Assembly (NCBI RefSeq): GCF_037975245.1
Contig: NC_092565.1
Span: 12,332,499 to 12,396,498, forward strand
Direction: 5' to 3'
DNA from: Apostichopus japonicus
Lineage: Eukaryota; Echinodermata; Holothuroidea; Aspidochirotida; Stichopodidae
DNA length: 64,000 nucleotides
The stretch's first letter is position 1, and each line of letters begins with the position of its first letter. The notes beneath the pieces were generated by a model, which saw only the letters and a program-made list of their open reading frames with translations, had not been told where the DNA came from and did not search any database. Position numbers and translations under genes: made by a program. Positions 1 through 13,854 of this stretch are shown in pieces.

Positions 1-1238
1 TCAAAACATTTCATATGGCCTTCCTGAATGTTATTCACAAGATGTTTGTAGCAATTTTCAGTGACCACAGATGCCCAGATGGTGGTGTTAAGATTGTGGA
101 AGGGGGGGGGGGGGTGTATCGTCTATCTTAGCAACTGATTCCTTAATCTATCTGGATGTATCGGGCGTAGGAAATGTATATTACATTATTGCCTGAACAT
201 CAAACAAAGCCTTCCAGTTACATATGGGTCTTAATTGTTTGGAATCTGAATGTCCTCTTTCAGTTTAAGGAAGTAATTCCAATATTCCAATTGAAATTAA
301 ATTCCAATGCCAGGATTATAAGTAAGGATTAAAGTATGCACGAGTGTTCAACAACAAAGGGACAAAGAAAGACAATCCAACCACTTGTTGGAGAAATGTC
401 ATCATGCCCTGAATTGATAGGAAGATTTACATTATTAATGCAGTTAGGGTGTCCGACATAACAGGGACAAAAATAAATATTTCTCCCTTCAATCTTGAAA
501 ATTATTTTCACTTTCCTTGAGAGAAACAACTATTTTTCCTTTATTTTATTTCTACCATTCTCTTTGTTTCGGGGGGAGGGACAGACAAATTTAATTAGGG
601 AATGAAATTATCATAACCATATTACCTTCAGCCAGTTTTTTCTGACTTCCATAAAAACAAACAAATTGTTGCAGTAACATAATCATAACATAAATACACC
701 CCGGGGTAGTAATTAAGTCTTGCAATTTAATTCCATCGAAGAAGATTCTTTTCTTTAAGTGTGAGGTGTTCATAATATATTATTTTTGTATTTGAATAAT
801 AAACCAATATAATTTGGTCATCACCCTATTTCATTTAGTCACTTTTGTCTTGTGTTTTTTTAATAGCATGATGAAAATCAGAAAAAAATGAGAGATTTTG
901 TGCTTAATAGGAAAAACAAGAAAATTTTGTTTTTCTGTTTTTCAAGTTATGTTGATTAGTCACTTTGTTTTGTTTCATTTTATTGTTTTTTCGATGAAAA
1001 TCAGAAAAGTTGAGAATTTTTGTGCTTGAAAGGAAAACTCATAAGAGTAGTTAACGTGACTTAAACACTCTGTGGCACAAAAATTTCTAGATAATTTTTT
1101 TTTTTTGGTGCAACTTTTGGCAGTATTTAAATATCTTTCTGCAACTATTCTTCCTGAAAGGATATTCAGTGAATGAAGTTGCTTACCTAACAAAAACAGC
1201 TGAAACTTTTCGGAATGATGATATCATAACCATATCCC

Positions 1239-1621
1239 CATAGCCACAGGCGTAGGAGCCCAATTTGATTGGGGGGGGGGGGGGGGCTGTAACGACTTGC
1301 CCGAAAAATATAACCAACCTTTTTTTGTGCACTCCACGCGCGCTCAACATCTTAATATACGAATCATATAGGCATGAATCGGTTATTACATCGCATGTCA
1401 ATTACATACAATCATTTGCTGTTTATTACCATTTTTGGGGAAGTTGTTACAATAAAAATGATAATAATAACTTTAACCATTGAAAAACACATTGCAATTT
1501 ATTTTTCATTCAGTTGGTGCCCGAAAAATTCTCAGCAAATTGCCCGAATTTTCAAAAAAGCATTTGATTGGAGGCGGCCTGCAGCCCCCCCCCCCCAGCC
1601 ATCCCGCCTCCTACGGCTATG
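1239..1621. mobile_element. Short non-autonomous DNA-transposon-like element
   Basis: The left edge reads CATAGCCACAGGCGTAGGAG, and the right edge is its imperfect inverse (CTCCTACGGCTATG). Poly-G (1271-1286) and poly-C (1585-1596) lie just inside the ends. The interior (about 1295-1410: GACTTGCCCGAAAAA, GCGCGCTCAACATCTTAATA, GGTTATTACATCGCATG) recurs in diverged form at about 19130-19230, which shows that this is a dispersed family. There is no coding capacity. No clean target-site duplication was found, so the exact ends are approximate. Confidence 0.6.
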
Positions 1622-4600
1622 CCCATAGCATTTTGTTTTGCAAAGATATGGATGGTTTAAATTTGATTACATGATGTTAATGCATCTGGCAAGAAGATCG
1701 TGAATGACGGCATCACGGCAATCCATGCTGAAATTGCATTTCTTTATAGGAACTATTTAACTCCCTACTTTAACAGTGAAAAATAATATCTATTTCTACA
1801 ACAACAAAAATTGCATTTGGATGGAATTTTAGCTACAGAGAACTTTGGAAACTAAACCAAGCAAACATTCCAAACGTATTACATTTCGAGGACAAATCGA
1901 CAAAAAGATGATAATAATAATGCAAAATCTACAATGACGACATCGCAGACCACCTACTGTGATCAACTCTGGAAGAATTGAGGGTTTAGCCAGTCAAAAT
2001 CGGGGGGGGGGGGGGGAGGTGACCATTCTGGGGCAATTCCCCAAAAATTTCGGTTATACCCCTCCCTATTTTGGACCCTTTGGTGGAAATGCGGCCCCCT
2101 GAAACAAAAATTCTGCCTGGTCAAAATAGGTTACATCTAGTCAACGATCTTGAGTTAGGACAAGATTTCTTGGGATTTGAGTTTCAAATAAGAGGATAAT
2201 ATAAGTTGATGATATTTAAGTGGATAATGTTTCACTCTGAATGAGTGTTATATTGTCTGTAAGTGGAATATCCCTTTATGTTCCTCTTTATTCTTGATGA
2301 AAACGTGATAAGTCACACATTTTGCTGTCATGGATGCATGGCAAAGTATAATCACTAATGACATTTACAAGACTATGTCAACAGGGTGGGGGAGGGGGAT
2401 GTAGGTAATTTGTTTGTGTTTGAGTTTGCAACAAGTGACCTTTCTGTAACGATGTTTATCTCAGGAACCTTAATATGCAACTCGAGGAAAAAATGCAGCT
2501 AGAGGAATTCTTTTTGATTATATCTTTCTGATTCAATTAAGACAATTCTCTGACCAACTCAAGTATATGTTGTTAAAATTACATGCCCTAGTTAGTGTAA
2601 ACTGTGACAGAATTGGTTATGCAAGTACGCGGGGAAAAATACACAGTAAAAACACAGTAGTGAAGCTCAATGCTCACTAGCTTTGCTTATGTGAGAAAGC
2701 TAACAAGAAAAGGAGTTGACAGCTGCTTCTATTTTAATGGTGTTAATATAAAGTTAGTCATTTTTGTAACATCAGTCGGTCTGTTTGCATAATCTTCTGG
2801 TAAACTGTACAGCTGGAACAATGTTGCCACCACCCATTGAACTTGTTCTTGCAACTGGTAATTTCATCTGCACGAAAAACACGATATGGATCTCAGAGTT
2901 TTGTAGGGGGCCTGGCAGATATTTGGGAGACCTAGGTCACAGGGGCACTGGTTGGCACATGACTAAATGCCTGTTTGATGGTCTAAACATATGTATGTCA
3001 ATGGTCAAACTGGCCTAAATTGTGCGAAAGGTTTATCGCGCATTCCTCTTACACTGTAAGTCCGATCATGTTCCAACTTGGTGTGTAGACACCTGACCAT
3101 GACAATTTGTGCCTGCATGATTGGTGACATCATAGTTCAAAGGTCAATACCACAAAAACTGTTTTATTGCCATTTATACCTGCTCGTCTGTATGGAAAGT
3201 CTTTTATAATCCAACACAGTATCTAATTGCATGTAAAAAAGATAAGAACATTACAAATAAATCTGAAAGCAAATACATTTGTTAACCCCTCAGTTGAATT
3301 TATCGAGGGTAGCCCCCTTCAGATCCCACTATCAATTCTTGGAAGGAATCATCCAGTGTCACACTTAAACTAGTTAACACGTCCTTGAAGAAACCAGAAC
3401 AGGAAGGAAGAGAATGACATCACTAAATGGCAATATGCATGCCACTTGAAGATGTCCGAAAACACACTAGCAAACAATATGTATGGTACATTAGGAGGGA
3501 AATCCTTAAAGGGCAAAGAAATTACTGTAAAAGTGCCAGAAATTTGTATTAGTATCAGAAGAGCTTTCACATACACATGTATTGAAGGGGGGGGGGGGGC
3601 TGGATTTAGCAATGAGGCCACATGGGAACCAGGCCATCACAATTGGAGGGCGCAAACTATAAAAATAAAGGAAACGTTGAACTATTGGAAATATTTCACA
3701 TTCAAGTATCTTTAAGTGATGTCTCCAGTGTTGATGTCGATTACAGATATTGTACAGGTTCAGTAAACCTCTGGATTCAGGATAATTACTTGGCAGCATG
3801 GAGAGACTTTTATGAAATGCATCCAGTCCAAGTCTTCATATTATAAAAAATAAATGTCTGCATGATGAATCTGGATCAGTAACTAAATTATAGGGATATG
3901 TCTTGATTTGATCAATTGCATAATACTTATATTTGATAAGTAATTGGTCGATTTTTTGTGAAATTATCATAAACCAAAGATCATGAGAAAAAAATATCCA
4001 AGGTATTCTGCTGGCTGAAAATTATTGTTTAATTTCAAGAGTTTTCGCTAAAAATCTTCTGCATAAGTTCTAGGACAAAACTACATCCTTTGTTGCATTT
4101 TGTTTGGCAAATATATGAATTTGTCAAGAATGATGATATTTTGTGAATTCCATTCTGGCAACAACAGAGCCAAAGATGTTGTCATGACAACTGAGCTGTC
4201 GAATGCATTTGTTTTTTATGTACAATATTTAAACGATTCATCTACAGAGGAAAATATTTCTACAACAAAAAGAAATTGTGCACTAAGTGATGAAATTCTA
4301 CAACTATGTAAACATTCCAAACATATTAAAAATATAAAATCATTAAGAGGACTACCACAGGAAAGTAAAGTTTTTGAAGAACACCAGCCCTCAGATGACA
4401 TCATATTACCATCTACTGTCATCTACTTTCTTGTGTAAGGGAGGGTTTAGCCAATCAAAATAGCTTTACATTCAATCAACCATATCTCCAGGTTTTTGAC
4501 TAAGAGTTTGGAATATTTTTCTCTTTAAGGTATCATCAAAATGTGTTTCATCGTCACCAAAAGATTCCTTGAATATATCAATGGTATGGTTAATCATTTC

Positions 4601-5164
4601 TTTAAGTAAAAGGTTACATATGATATTACCAGTACATCTGTATGTTAATAGTAGTGTTAAATTCATCTCTCCATAATGTGTGTCACATTTTTGGCTATCA
4701 ATATGTAAAAGGTCATTTGGCAGTTCTGAGAGGAAAATATACTTTCAATTTTTCGTTGGAAATACTTGAGTTGTTGGCTTATAGACTTTGTATGTCATAC
4801 ATCGCCCGTCAGAATTTTAACTCATGTTTTATTCAAACGGAAATGTTTTTTGTCGAAAAATCTTTAACCTGGCACACCTGTGAAAGTATCAATCGGGCCT
4901 CTAGCTGAGGTATGAGCAGATCTCATTCCAAACAGGATGATGTACCAAGACCATGAGAGCGTAACATTCATGCGAGCCTCCATGGGTCAGAAAACACGGA
5001 TGAGTTCAATGGTTTCAAGTTTCACTCAGATACGCATGAGATATTGATAAAAAAAATTGTCCTGCGTTACTCTGACATTGATCATCGGAGGAAATTAAAA
5101 TGCCAAAATACAGAGAAAATTTCCTGGAAATGCAATATATAGTTTAATTTTCACTGCAGTATAC

Positions 5165-5235
5165 AGCTATCAGTATATAGCTATATATATAGCTATAAAT
5201 ATAGCTATATATATAGCTATCAGTATATAGCTATC
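5165..5235. repeat. AT-rich TATAGCTATA palindromic cluster
   Basis: The motif TATAGCTATA recurs and is self-complementary, so the stretch can fold on itself. It is a simple-sequence feature with no visible function. Confidence 0.7.
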
Positions 5236-5540
5236 ATACTTTCCTGCATTAAAGATGCACTTGCATTGCAGCATCACCTTAATTGGCATCAGAATTATAA
5301 GCTATTAATTATCCAATACATGTACTAACCTTGAGCTAAGTACTTGGGCGATAATTGCAAACAATGAAAAATATACTATGACAATGGAGAAAGTCCACAG
5401 AGGAACGACTGTAATTTGTTTCTCAAGGAATCCACCATCGGACAGCATTAAAAATGGAGAATGCTACTTTAAAAAAATTTATTACATCAAGTTGTAACTG
5501 TAAAATTCACACTTGACTAAATATGCAATACTGCTCCAAT

Positions 5541-5622
5541 ACCCCATCCCGCCCACCCCATCCCGCCCACCCCATCCCATCCCGCCCACCCCATCCCATC
5601 CCGCCCACCCCATCCCATCCCC
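5541..5622. repeat. CCCATCCCGCCCAC minisatellite
   Basis: About five tandem copies of a C-rich unit built from CCCATCCCGCCCACC blocks, strongly strand-asymmetric (almost no G on the plus strand). The minus strand is correspondingly G-rich and gives a Gly/Trp/Met-rich spurious reading frame. Confidence 0.85.
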
Positions 5623-8378
5623 TCAAGTGTTGAAATTCTGGTACAAAATTCAAAATTAGAAAACTAAATACCTTTTGAGGTGAAAAAAAAAACAGTTGAA
5701 ATTTTGAGATGAAATGGTCCATGGTTTTGAGATATGAAGGGAAAGCTTTTGTAACAGGAGTTGAAATTGTAATATACAAATTCAAAACTATAAGATAAGT
5801 CTTTGATAAAGAACACAGTTGAAATTTCCAATGATACATTGTGCCACCATAAAAACTATAGAAAACTAAATTCCCCCAGGGAAGATACCCCACCAGTTTT
5901 CTGTACTCCCACCCCTAATTAACTTGTGATAGGTTCCTACATAATTGGTTATAATATTTCTCCGCATTCTCCACCTCCCTCCCCCCCCCCCCCCCCACCC
6001 AGCCTTAGCCATTCTGGGAAGCAAATCGACATCTCATGAAATGTTTATTTCAAGTTACACTTAAATCAGGCTTGGTCGACACATTAGACCTCAATGTGTA
6101 CATGCCTATATACTTTGATCCACGGAGTCACATGAAGAACATACAGATTCGATGGACATCTTCTGAGATTTATCACCAAACACAAAGACATAAAACATGT
6201 CAGCTCATGGCTTTAAATAAAAGGCTTGCCTCTGCTTCTCGGGAGTATAATGAGCTTGGCTTAAATGTACTGTAACCCTGCTCAAATTCACACATAATAA
6301 AGACAAGTTGCTCAACAAACGTGTCCAAGTCTCTCCTATCTGAGTCATTCATCATGAGGACCGAAGGAGGAAGGTATATATCCATAAAAGGCAGAGAATA
6401 TAGTGAAACTAAAAATCAGCAATTGTGGGGACTCTAGTACAAAAAGTGGCAGCACCATGGCAGCCAAGGCAATCTAGGGTAACTAGGGATAACGCATATT
6501 TCTTTTTTTTTGGAGGGGGGGGGGGCAAAAAATGTAACACTGATATGGGGGAGGAGTCTAATGAGAGGGTTTCCTCTTCCCTTTGGGAATTTTTCTACAA
6601 GTAAAGTGACTAAGATGTGAAATGGTGCTATCATATGGTGCTATCAAATATTTAATGTTACATTAATGCATTGCATTGGAAGCTGTTTATAATACAAACC
6701 ATTAATAGCACTTCTTCTATATATTATGGATAAGTAGTAGACCTGATTAGGTGGAAACTAGGGGACAAGGGGAAATCTGGGGGAAACTGCCCCCCCCCCC
6801 ACACCCACAACCCCGAAGCGCTTCCACTGAGTACAAGATAATTTGTATTAACCTGTTATATTGTACACAGAGCTACAACCAGCTGCCAACATAATATACT
6901 ATATACAGTTAAATTTGTTTTATGTACAAAATAAGTACGATTGCTCTTGGTCATCTAAAATTATTACCATGTTAATGAATTTTGATTACAAATATTTCAA
7001 TATCTCATCAAATGAATATGTGATTGCAGTCTATTCTAAAATAAATTTATCGATGTACACTTGCACTTTTGTTATCACTTTTGGCCATCAGATACAGAGG
7101 CACAAATATCCTGCACAATTTGACATTTATCTTGACTGAGTCAAACTTGTATCAGATGAAACGTTTTAAGAGTTTAGACTTGAATAGAATTAAACATTCT
7201 TCACAATTGCAACTCAATGAGTGCTGTTTCATTACAATGCAATTTTACAGTATTCAAATTACCATTGTGATATTAATTGCATGTGTACAACTTTGATTAT
7301 AAACACAGATATAGCTACACTGCCATCTACAGTACTATCACAAATAAGTCTTCAATATTAAGCCTGGTTCATTTTGTTTATCTCACCAAATTAAAGATAC
7401 TGTAGAAGCGAGAATTTTTGTCCTTTCAGGGTAGAATTAAACAGGAAAGTCTATACATAAAGGATGAGCTTGGATTTTTAGACGTTAATACCCAAATGAC
7501 TTTATCGCTGCGCAACAGTGACTTAAATTAACCCAAGATTATATCCGTAACGCCAGAAAGGAATCCCACCAAATATTAATAACTGATAAATAATCCGATT
7601 ACAAAACCAACCTGAGATAGTAACCAAGGGATACAAAAAGGTATTAAATACGTCTTTATTGAGTTAGTATTTATTTTGTTTGACACTGCTGATGAATATG
7701 CATGATTGCAAGTGATGAGCTACCATTAGCAAACCTGACATTCATACCAATCACCGAGTAATTTTCTTTAGTGAATAAGTAATGATGTCGTTTGCCACAT
7801 CCTGAGAAATTTAATGCCAACAGGGTTCTCAATATTACATATTCAAATACCCACAAGAACACCACTCATTTAGTGTAACAAAACGAGAAACAGTTCACTT
7901 CCATTTCGACCCACTCCCCCCCCCCCCACCCCAACCCCTTCGTCTATTCTTCTTTATTTTATAAAATGGAAATTAATGTATTGATGGACTTGAAGCAGCA
8001 TGAACTATTCATGGCATAATTCAGCTTTAAAGAAATATATATCTCATGGGGAGGCATAGCTAACTATGTTAAGACAAATTAAATAGTCAAATATTAGCAA
8101 TTAACTTTCTCAAATATGTAAAGGGAACTACTGGCTAAGCTTTCTCAAATTATCATAATACTTTGGCAGCTTTCAGGTGAGGTATAAGAGACACTCAACC
8201 AATTGTTGTTTATGATTTTAAATGACTTTTTAAATGACTATTTATTGTACTTCTAAAAAGAAAATCTTGAATGATATAAAACAGCACAAAATGACATTTA
8301 AGGAGCAGCTAAGAAAGTACTTTCAAAAACTTCTTGCAATTTTTATCCTGCAAAAAATTTGCCTAGGCCAATACAGAT

Positions 8379-8478
8379 GGGTGTGAAGACTCGCGCACAA
8401 AGAAACGTCTCATGCAGGTAATCTGACCTAGTTTCGAATGAGGTGTAACAGAAGTGTTAGACACCACCATCGATCCCA
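8379..8478 (+). repeat. Dispersed repeat fragment, same family as 27461-27821
   Basis: GGGTGTGAAGACTCGCGC at the left edge, then GACCTAGTTTCGAATGAGG and CAGAAGTGTTAGACACCACC. The same blocks in the same order and orientation occur at 27461-27555, with roughly 90% identity by eye. Similarity stops after the ACACCACCATC block, so this copy is truncated or recombined. Confidence 0.75.
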
Positions 8479-10139
8479 TACTGCGGACATCCAAACTGAA
8501 AGTACAAATTGTCAAAGTAAGATCCATGATTTGTTACAGCTACCCCTGCTGTGTTCATGCTTAACAAGCCCTGTTGCACTATCACAGCCAATGTCTATTT
8601 ATATATAGCTGCTACTTTAAACACAACAGGATCTCCTTCAATCTTCCAACCCAACTAGTTGGTACCTAAGCCATGATTGCTTGAGAGATATGTTTTTCTT
8701 CAAAATTCAAAAGTATTTATGAGCACAACCTTGCATTTAGACTTATTATGGACAGCTAATTTTATAGTCTAAATATGCATCAGACTGCACTGCTTGATGT
8801 GTTTTAAGTTTGCATTTTGTTTTCTTTCTGAGAGATGACCGACAGACCCCCTTACATATCCGAATCCAATTCAACGACCCCATAGCCACACCCCTCTTCT
8901 GTAAAACTGTTGATCCCCCTACAGCCCATCCGTAAAGGTTCATGCCCCTGAAAAATTCCAATGGGTGATTTTGGAATCCCCCCACACCCCTCCCTCTTTT
9001 CTCCTTTGAAAACCTCCACACACATCATTGTTTAATTATTCAAAAAGGATAGTTGACATGAACTTTAAACAAATTTGTAATCTATAACTTCAAATTTGAC
9101 CACAGGACCTCATGGGAATTTGTTTTAAGAAAACAGTAATTACTTGAAAGTTGATCCACCTGTAGCCTGTCTCTTCAGTGATGTGAATGATAGAGAAAGG
9201 ATAACAGAGCAAAATTATACCACAAAAAAAACAAATCCATTTATTACTTGCCCTTGCTAGAAAATTGCCAAAAGGGATCACATATACTGACTATAACGTC
9301 CTTGGGCTGGAGTATTGTATAAAATATTTAGAGACTCTTCGAGTGAGGAAAGTAAAGCTCAAATGAAGCACATTAGTTGAGTGACTTTGCAAGGATGAGT
9401 ACAGAAGATTTTCAAGTGTGAAAACGTATGACATAGTTCTTATCTGTAATATTCAGAGAAGGCTGAAACTCTAAAATACACAAAGTGCAATGGTAGCTGT
9501 GTCAAAAAATCATTAAAATGTTAACCTTTCATCAATTTAGTTCCTCTAGCTCTTCATCTCTTCGTCTTGTATCTCACATATCCCTTCATTTCCCTCACCT
9601 CCTCCCCCCCCCCCCCCCCCGTCCAAACCTTGCTCTCCATTTCTTCTTTCCTCTTACATCTCTTTTGTTTTACTCTCTCAGTGATCAATTTTATATCTGA
9701 GTTAAATGATAGGATTTCCTTATCATTCTTATTCTGCATAAATTTTCTTGTTGATTAACTATTTGTTTTCCATTTGATTACCCATTGTTCAAAAAGTACT
9801 TGGATATAAAAGCTTAGGGCAAGGGAGGGGGGGGGAGTGGTGGTGCCCTTCTTAAACTGATCTAATGCTCAACCAAAGTGCCCATCCATCAGGAAGAAGT
9901 CACTATACACAAGATCTTGGCCAAATGGACGACAGACCAGATCTACAAAAGATCTTAGATTGAATAATGGTTCAATAGCATAATGCTTCAGTACTTGGTT
10001 ATACACTAGACCTGGCATTTCAAAAGGTCGTTCCCTCGGTTCAGAGAAACCCTCAGTTACTATGAGTAAATAATGTTAACTCCGACATCAAAACTTTGAA
10101 AGGTTAAAAAATACTAGCAATAGTATCACTTCTCCCACA

Positions 10140-10380
10140 ATATGGACAATATATGTTTTGGACTGTATTTCAAGACATATCTTGTCCATGTAAACAAACT
10201 ATGTCAACAAACTATGCAATCAAACTATGTTAACAAATGTGTGAACAAACTACATCCATCTGTATGGGTCTTGCTATTATGTGCACAATATAGACAAGAT
10301 ATGTTTTGAAGTTGTATTTAAGACATAAATATAATCAAACTACATCCATCTGTATGGGCCTTGCTATAATGTTCATATGA
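10140..10380. repeat. Internal direct repeat, about 93-152 bp apart
   Basis: AAACTACATCCATCTGTATG occurs at about 10245 and again at about 10338, each followed by GGG(T/C)CTTGCTAT. A second pair of related blocks (GACAATATATGTTTTG near 10144 and GACAAGATATGTTTTG near 10296) shows the segment is a diverged local duplication. AAACTATGTCAACAAACTATG blocks lie between them. Confidence 0.7.
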
Positions 10381-12948
10381 CAGTCCGCTCGTGTCAGCGG
10401 CAGGCACAGGATTTTAAAAGGTGGGGTGGACAAATTTTAAATTACTCCCCAACTGATTAAGGAAGAGCCAGAGGCAAAACATGGGTTTTTATAAAGGAGA
10501 GGGTGTGGCTATGGGTACATTGAAGCGGACTCCCATGGGGTGGGAATGGGGGGGGGGTTAAACATCAAATGGTGCATCCTGAGGCATAGTTAGGTTGTGC
10601 TAACACTATTGGATGTATGTGTGTGGTTTAGAATTGGAGTGTACACCAAGTGGTCCAATTCTTCCCTGACTAAATGTAAAAAATTACCCGACTGAAGATG
10701 GAAGTTGGGGAAGCCATGTACCCTGCCTCCCCCTCCTCCTTCACACACCTTTACTACCTCTTGTTACCCAGTCAAATGATTCAAGGACACTATTTAAACT
10801 GCTGCTGCTGCAGATTACTAACATTGCACCTAATGGTCTGTCAACAGCAATCAGATTGACATATGAGTCTAAGTAAAATTTCCTACAAAGAATAAAAATA
10901 TGAATGAAGAGGTACAGTATTTATTGATGAAGATCAATGACAAACTTAATTGGCGTCATCGTTTTGAAAACCCTTTTTAGGCTGCATAAGATGTGGTAGA
11001 TATGTAGATCAGATACATTAATGGGGCTCAAAGTGGGTCTTACGTGAATGTTAATTGCACGCATCATCTTGAGCATGACTGGGAGTGTAAACGATACATC
11101 CAGACGGAGTACATGAAGTGATACAACCAATGTAGATGCAATCTTCATGTAAGATAACTAGAAAATATTTGTCCATTAAGAAAACTTGGGGAAAAAAGAC
11201 ATTTGTTGCTCATGTTGCAATTTTGTTTAAGTAGTTGCGTGGAGAGGGTTTGAATTGACATGTCACTTAATATTTGTAAAGTTTGATGTAATACCTAAAA
11301 ATTACCTCCCCCCCTCCCCTAAATTATCATTGGCAGAAGATTTAATTATTTTCTCCAAAATTTGTCTCCAATTTACTGCTATCACATAGCTAAATGGATT
11401 AGAATCATTTTAGACTATGTGAGATTGAATCAAGATTTGAGCAGCATAGGCACTGCCATTGCATTTCTGCACTTCCGACAATTGTGGACGTTTTAGTAGA
11501 TCATTTTCAAGATAATTACTACTTTTGGTAATACGGTTACATATCACCTCACCATCTCACCTTCCTCCCAAACGTGGAAATTTACACCCACTAGTCTTGC
11601 ACTCCAGTCTGATGTTATTAGCTCAAAAGCGTCACAGAAAAGGAACCAAACTAACACATATATATGAAGACTTTCAACCTTTTTATTCATACAGGGGAAA
11701 AAAGAAGAGAAGTAATAAGATATATGGAGAGGAGAGGATAACAGTGAAATTAAAATAAAAAAAATTGATCAAGGTCCCACTTAGTACATTATGCATACCA
11801 AAATAAGGATAAAAGTGTAATGCACTTTATCATTACAAATCACTACTGAAACAAAGAAAGGGAACATGATCAAGATACCCAATCACCACTAACCCAATAC
11901 TGGGATCAAATAGATTACCGATTAAACTACTACTATATACTGTCTTTGGATTCTACACAATCTGTCCATTCGAGAGGGAATAATTCTTGGAAATTTTGAA
12001 AGTAATAATATATATCCAATTATTTTGACGTTGCTTTTACGTCAGGAAAATGTACGATGCGATTTAAAATCCTACGTGAAACCATCCCGCTGAGGAGACT
12101 CTTCACGATTTAAGAAACTTAGGTGGCGCTATTCATAAATACATAGTGACTTTATCATAACGAACGCTAAATTGACTCTGGCCTGTGTTCATAGCGCGTT
12201 ATACAATGAAATTAAATTAATAAGCAATAAACCCCCGAGTCATTTCAGCAGTAACAGCGGAAATGACCATAAGGATAAACAATGGATGTACTTAACCACA
12301 CGGTGGCCTACATCTGGTTCAATATGAAAGTTTATACAATACAATAAATATGTATGAGTGTTCACTATAATAGGAACACGAACCCTGTCAGAAGCCTGGC
12401 ATTTACCGTATGTTTAGCATAGTCCTGCTACACCTGTTTGGTGTAAGAGATTTGTGCATATTCTATTACATACTGTACACTGCATAGCAACAAGTCCACG
12501 TAGCAAGCAACTTTTTGGTTGTGCACATCTCACAGGCATACAATATATACCATAATACAGGTCACAGTAACTACATTCAATACATGGTGCATATCTAACT
12601 CGTTGAAGATTGTCAATTATTTTTTTTAGTCTATGTGTACTATTTCATGTCACCAATTGCCTGGACAACCATCCCTCAGGGAGGCAGCCCCCCTCCCCTC
12701 CATCCCCTCCCTCCCCTTCCTTCCCATTTTTAGCCTAAATTGTGAAGATTTCAACCAGCAATCACTACAAAAAAAAGTCACAAATTACTAAATTTACTGG
12801 CCATTTGATCCTATTTAGTCAAAATTAAAGTCATTAATGCTTTCATACATGAACCACATGGAACCTGCATACAAAGGCATTTATGTATATTCCAGCTCTC
12901 CCCCTCCGATGGAATGAGTCATTCTCAACAACGTCCTTAACACTTTAC

Positions 12949-12954
12949 TTTATT
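12949..12954 (-). terminator. Candidate MAEA poly(A) signal (AATAAA)
   Basis: The minus strand reads TTTTTAATAAAGTAAAG here, about 900 bp downstream of the MAEA stop codon. It is the clearest AATAAA I noticed in a plausible position; other sites are possible. Confidence 0.3.
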
Positions 12955-13273
12955 AAAAAGGCCTGCATCCAAATATTTGATAAAATAAGTAAACAGTTGA
13001 GGCGGCGGATGTTATTATCATTTGTTGACAATTCTTTCTGCGACTGGCTTTACTACTCCCTGGAACAATTCAGCATTTACCATTTGTCCTCACTGTATGG
13101 GAGGTAGTGAGTATCACTGTGGGGGGAACCTTTCCAAGAAATCTTCCTTTTGGGGAAACTTTCAGAATCAAATGTTGATGCCATTTACAGATAAACCTTT
13201 TAAGCTGCAGATTAAGTTACATACAGAGTAAAAAGGTAATAATAAAGTCAAGGTTTTAAAAATAGCATAAATT

Positions 13274-13384
13274 GTTTGTTCGTTTTGTTGAGACAATTTG
13301 TGGAGAGACCTTGTGGGTGGGAAGATAGCAACCGTTTCCACCCACAAAGTCTTCCCACAAATTGTCTCAACAAAACGAACAAAC
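13274..13384. repeat. Near-perfect 47 bp inverted repeat (hairpin) with 17 bp loop
   Basis: The left arm is 13274-13320 and the right arm 13338-13384; 44 of 47 positions pair. It lies about 470 bp downstream of the MAEA stop codon, so it is probably in that gene's 3' UTR. Transcribed from either strand it would form a long double-stranded stem. It could be a fold-back mobile element or an RNA structure. No target-site duplication is evident outside the arms. Confidence 0.9.
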
Positions 13385-13854
13385 AGTGGCAATCCGAATG
13401 TTGACATTGTTGTCTCTAATATCCGCACGCTCCGCATTGCAGAGGTAGAAGTTTCCTTCTCCTTTCTGTGATCAACCAAAGCTACAGCTTTCACAGTTGA
13501 CACAAAAGCACTCACGCAGAGACACACAATATACATTTGAGCATTCCGGTTATTCCTAAATTATACGGTATCTGTGAACTAATTCTGGAGATAACTGACT
13601 AAAGTTATACCTTAAAGTCAGCAACCGTTTCACTGATCCTTTTCACCGAATCTGAAGACGAACCGTATCAAGTGTGTAGCTCTCGATTCCCTTGCCCAAA
13701 TTCTTCATAATCCTGCTTCTTCCAATTAACTTCTGGTTTAATACGCATCACATACAGCCTCTGGATATTCTTTTTATAAACTGGCGACATTTTGCAGAGA
13801 TACATTTGAGTTCTTCTTTCAACGTATTCTTTCTGCATGCTTTTCCGGGCTGGT

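Larger units (their letters stand above)
1..12940. other. Gene-poor flank with repeats
   Basis: I recognise no conserved exon on either strand here. The longest open frames (for example 4100-4438 plus and 5507-5893 minus) resemble no family I know and lack convincing splice context. The segment holds one transposon-like element (1239-1621), a dispersed-repeat fragment (8379-8478), a CCCATCCCGCCCAC minisatellite (5541-5622), an AT palindromic cluster (5165-5235), internal direct repeats (10140-10380) and many G or C runs of 10-17 bases. It lies beyond the 3' end of the minus-strand MAEA gene. A gene made of short or fast-evolving exons, or a non-coding RNA, could be missed by eye. Confidence 0.6.

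Noticed and set aside
4100-4438. 112 aa plus-strand open frame
   Set aside because: Complex sequence but no recognised family, no supporting splice sites or neighbouring exons. Cannot be separated from chance in AT-rich DNA.
5507-5893. 128 aa open frame ending in Gly/Trp/Met repeats
   Set aside because: The repeats come from the C-rich minisatellite at 5541-5622; the remainder has no recognisable domain.
13168-13536. 122 aa minus-strand open frame
   Set aside because: Most of it reads through both arms of the 47 bp hairpin, and it lies in the probable MAEA 3' UTR. No homology recognised.
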